Shown here: positions 61,141-64,000 of the stretch, piece by piece
Numbering within the stretch: the first letter of the stretch is position 1
Layout: each line of letters starts with the position of its first letter
Origin: Raphanus sativus
Lineage: Eukaryota > Streptophyta > Magnoliopsida > Brassicales > Brassicaceae
Assembly (NCBI RefSeq): GCF_000801105.2
Contig: NC_079519.1
Coordinates: forward strand, 27,441,288 to 27,505,287
Length of the DNA: 64,000 nt
Direction of reading: 5' to 3'
Program-made: the position numbers and the translations under genes
Notes under the pieces: generated by a model
The model's input: the letters and a program-made list of their open reading frames with translations, nothing else
What the model was told of the DNA's origin: nothing
The model's database searches: none

Positions 61141-61485
61141 AGTGTAAGGTTAAATGAGTGATTCATGCTATATGAAGAAAGTGTTATATATCATCGTTGG
61201 TTTTGGACATAGCCACATAGAATTACTAAAGACCTTATATTTGAAATGTCTAGATATTAAACAAAAATAAAACATATAGAGAGAGTAATTGCAACATATG
61301 ACATGTGAAGAGACCGTGTGCAGTTGAAGTCTCTCAAACATAGCCAATTTATTTCGCTACGCGTTTCATTCTTCACCAAACACTCCAACTCTATAGCTCT
61401 CAGTTTATATACAATCTGCAAATAACCACTACCGAAAGAGAAAGAAAAAGAAAAAGGTTGATAAGGTTCCACCATAGAAAGAAAG

Positions 61486-62534
61486 ATGGAGATAGTTACA
61501 CCTAAAGCCTCAGACTCAAAGAAGATAGCAACAAAAGCTGAGGATGAGAAGAAGACAAAGAAAGATGATGTGATGACCAGTAATGGTCGAAAGTTCACTA
61601 TTATTAAAGGGCATCTCAAAATCATTGAGGGTTTAAGACAAGGTAAGATTAAAGACGATCAACCTCCTAAGAGCCCGAGATCTTCATCATCATCATCATA
61701 TGTGATGGAGATCAAGATGGGAAATTGTGAGTTTTTAGGTTTTCTCATTATAGTCTTTGTTTTTACAAGAAGTTAGAATTGAATATGGTTCCAAATTATT
61801 AAGTTGATCATCGATTATTAGGTTTGTTATGACCCACTTCATGCATGAACCTTTTTCTAATAAATATATAGAAAATAAAGTGAAAATATATCTCTATATC
61901 ATTTTTTTGTTTCTGTTTTTATGACGGACCCTCTTGATTGCTTATTGCTTAATTAATTTGTCTCATATTGAGTTAGTAACCGAATTTTACAGACAAAAAC
62001 TCGATTCAAAGATCAGAAAATACTAAAAGGATGGAAACTCAACACAAGGGTAAGAAGGTGATGAACGTGAAACAAAACACAGAAGAGAGCAACGTTCAAA
62101 AGATGAAGAAAGTATGGGATTGCGAAAGCACACTTTATGACTCATTCGAGCTCAACTCCTTCAATCGTCAACTCGACAACGCAATATCTTCTTCCGCTAG
62201 ATCCATGTCAATGCCTCACCTTCCTCCTCCACCGTCAGAAACCACGTCTTCGCCTTCGACAAAGAAGCAGCCATCAAACAAGATCTCACGCTCTTTAAAG
62301 AAACTCGTAAAGTCAATCTTCAGACAGAAACAGTCAAACACTCCCTTTAAGGCATGTCACGGCGTAGATATGGACAAATACTACGTCGTTTTTGACAACA
62401 CAGGATCCCTCACGACGATTCCCGAGTCAAGAGAGTCATTAGAACTGGGTCGCTCAGAGATCAACTCGCTTGATAGAAAAACCGTGTCAGAGCGATTCCC
62501 ACCGAGTCGACTCGCTGGTATATCTTGTTCCTGA
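61486..62534 (+). CDS. Unknown plant protein, 260 residues
   Basis: Two exons, 61486-61726 and 61993-62534, with the donor GTGAGT and acceptor TTTTACAG joining in frame (GGA AAT T/AC AAA). The protein begins with a Lys-rich segment containing KFTIIKGHLKIIEGLRQGK. A Ser-rich stretch (PRSSSSSSYVMEIKMG) is followed by CESTLYDSFELNSFNRQLDN, a second Pro/Ser-rich stretch, a basic helix (KISRSLKKLVKSIFRQK) and a C-terminal YYVVFDNTGSLTTIPESRES block ending RLAGISCS. No signal peptide, membrane segment or catalytic motif seen. I do not recognise the family. Its place beside an SEH1 relic suggests the uncharacterised Arabidopsis gene before SEH1 (At1g64340, memory). The basic helix could bind membrane or nucleic acid, which is only a guess. 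Confidence 0.82.
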
Positions 62535-63285
62535 TCAGTATTATTATATTATACTATATAGTTTATTGATCCTTTATTGATTGATGTAACTCGGTAATGT
62601 ATAGAAAGTCTTTAAAAGTACTGTATTTGAAATAAGTATTATGGTCATGTTGTTATACTTATATAGATCCTTTTAATGACTTCTAGTCTTGCTATTTAAG
62701 TAGTTAACTGAAAACAATTTATTATCATAAAGGCTAACAAATACCCAAGAACAAATGTTTTGTCAGAAATTATCTTATCTACCTTCCTCAATCCTTTATT
62801 TCATTAAAATTGGCAATCTTGAAATTCCGTTCAGAATCTTGTCATTCATATATTCAATTCTTACACTTTAAATCTTATAATGATTATCAAAACTAACTTT
62901 TTCACTTAGTCAAGTTCTTAAAAAACATCGTTCTGGTTCGTTTTCAGATATAAACAAGAAGACTGCCGTAAGAGTTCTTCTCCTCCATGCTAACGGCTAA
63001 TAAAACCATTTGATGCGTTATTACTTCGACAGCGAAAATAAGGATATTGTGGTTGCTCTCTGTTTCTTCTATCAAACGCCATCATTAGTGAAATTTCGCT
63101 ATAGCCACGGATTAGTCATGGATAAATCGCAGCTAAAATTACCTTTTTTGCCACGAAACAAACACGAGTGGTTACATTTATGTGTGTTTGTGAGTATTCC
63201 TAACCGTTATGTGACTAACTTAACAAAGGCTATGATGCATCTATCATGACTGAGATGTGTTTAAATGCATCTTTTACTAGTGTGT
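62535..63285. other. Intergenic
   Basis: AT-rich sequence; no gene recognised. An open stretch at 63010-63249 has no known motif and no good context. Confidence 0.45.
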
Positions 63286-63620
63286 TAGCATAGGAATATG
63301 GAAAGTTGGTTTAGCTCCTGACCTTGAAGGAAGGCTTCATGTAAAGAAGGCCCCCTCGCTTTCTGGTCATCAAGGCGAGGTATCCAATTCCAATTTTTTT
63401 TTTTACTTTTCATCTCTCTTTTCGGTGTTTGTTGGATTTGATGAGTATGAAACTTTAAGGTCTAACTTTTTATCTTCAACCCTACCTTTTTATTTATTTC
63501 ATTTGTGTAAAACTCAACTTAATTACACGGTATTGATGTCTCCTGGTCAGTTTGGCAGATGGAATGGAACATGAGTGGGCTGACTTTATCCTAGCACCGG
63601 AAGCGATGGGGTGGCCACAT
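63286..63620 (+). pseudogene. SEH1: SEH1-like nucleoporin, C-terminal relic
   Basis: Two pieces of the last WD40 part of plant SEH1 (a Nup107-160 nuclear-pore and GATOR-related subunit): SIGIWKVGLAPDLEGRLHVK then KAPSLSGHQGE with a donor at 63380, and, after an intron, WQMEWNMSGLTLS (about 63551-63590) followed by a one-base shift and STGSDGV. The upstream six-repeat propeller is not present. Homology ends by about 63620, near a MITE-like repeat. Not functional. In Arabidopsis SEH1 is At1g64350 (memory), which fits the order. Confidence 0.75.
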
Positions 63621-63649
63621 ACTCATTTTGAGTTTAGTTCTATGATTCA

Positions 63650-63888
63650 TACTCCCTCTAAACAGTGATGTTTTGGCTCGATGCCTAAGATCCACACTTT
63701 TACAAAAACAGAATCATTAAAAATATAAATAAAATATAATTCAACCAATTATCAAAAGAACTATGAAAACATCATTAGTTATACAATCTTTAATAAAATA
63801 AAAACTAATATAAAAATATCAAAACATCATGTATTTTGAAACATCAAAAAATCTTCAAAATATCATCTATTTTGGAACGGAATGAATA
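63650..63888. repeat. CTCCCTC-type MITE
   Basis: A 239-bp AT-rich element starting TACTCCCTCTAAACAGTGAT and ending with a partly inverted copy (TATTTTGGAACGGAATGA, the complement of TCATTCCGTTCCAAAATA). This end pattern is common in plant MITEs. The target duplication is not clear. Sequence after it up to 64000 shows nothing. Confidence 0.55.
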
Positions 63889-64000
63889 TCTTTCAAAAAT
63901 ATCTCTGTAATCTATAGACTGTCACTGTACACTGTAGCTAATCACACCTTACAATAGTTTGATTTTATTTTGGTTTGAGGCATTTAGGCTAAGATAGACG

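Larger units (their letters stand above)
53930..61144 (-). mobile_element. CACTA (En/Spm) transposon, complete ends, internally damaged
   Basis: A 7215-bp element starting CACTACAAGAAAACTGC (53930) and ending with its near inverted copy (CACTACTAGAAAACTGC on the minus strand from 61144). It is flanked by the 3-bp target duplication TAA (53927-53929, 61145-61147). It encodes, on the minus strand, a TNP2/TNPD-type transposase (57866-60829) and a second Ptta/En/Spm-type protein (54578-56217). Subterminal repeats of the type TTCCGAGGRA/TCCTCGGAA fill both ends, and also an internal block. Both genes look damaged, so mobility would depend on another element. Confidence 0.95.

Noticed and set aside
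63010..63249. ORF of 79 codons before the SEH1 relic
   Set aside because: No similarity to SEH1 or other known proteins, and no splice or promoter context.

Overview
The window is nuclear plant DNA from a Brassicaceae species, most probably Brassica. Intron-containing genes are close in sequence to Arabidopsis thaliana chromosome 1 genes and mostly in the same order (from memory, about At1g63940 to At1g64350). They sit among many plant transposons: Ty1/copia, CACTA, PIF/Harbinger, hAT-like MITEs, Helitrons, a SINE and a TRIM. Three runs of about 100 N (7050-7149, 19773-19872, 38987-39086) are assembly gaps of unknown true length.

Layout. 1-8.1 kb: a broken second copy of NPR1, cut at its 5' side by the LTR of a Ty1/copia element whose far end is lost in a gap, then an AT-rich tandem duplication. 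8.3-20.4 kb: the gene-dense conserved block: MDAR6 (organellar monodehydroascorbate reductase), a HIPP-like protein without metal-binding cysteines, ISPF (plastid MEP pathway), a G-patch protein, SPO11-2 (meiotic double-strand breaks, N-terminus in a gap), the last codons of a receptor-like kinase, and TOM7. 20.5-23.3 kb: a PIF/Harbinger element with both ends and its target duplication. 23.9-26.2 kb: a UBC28-like pseudogene and two tandem small lipid-transfer-like proteins. 26.3-29.1 kb: a TRIM and the intact NPR1 gene with paired W-boxes before its start. 29.3-46 kb: AT-rich, gene-poor DNA with a MULE-like MITE, two copia LTRs that bracket 9.7 kb, a TMK-type receptor kinase relic, a tRNA-derived SINE, foldback MITEs, a MULE transposase pseudogene, an invertase/PME-inhibitor pseudogene and two abutting Helitrons. 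46.3-51.5 kb: an F-box gene, a probable pseudokinase gene and a PPR pseudogene. 53.9-61.1 kb: a complete-ended but internally damaged CACTA element. 61.5-64 kb: an unknown two-exon gene and a C-terminal SEH1 relic.

The genes do not form a pathway; they are a conserved chromosomal segment that has been duplicated, broken and padded by transposons. The most informative part is the pair of NPR1 copies about 26 kb apart. They share an hAT-type MITE, but only one carries the TRIM (the other shows the empty site) and only the other carries the copia element. I found no convincing new biological system. The most unusual items are the apparent multi-exon host-gene fragment in antisense inside the copia element, the loss of two regulatory cysteines in the intact NPR1, the in-frame ORF1-transposase fusion in the Harbinger element, and the internal block of subterminal-type repeats in the CACTA element. 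Comparisons with Arabidopsis rest on memory of those families and were not computed.
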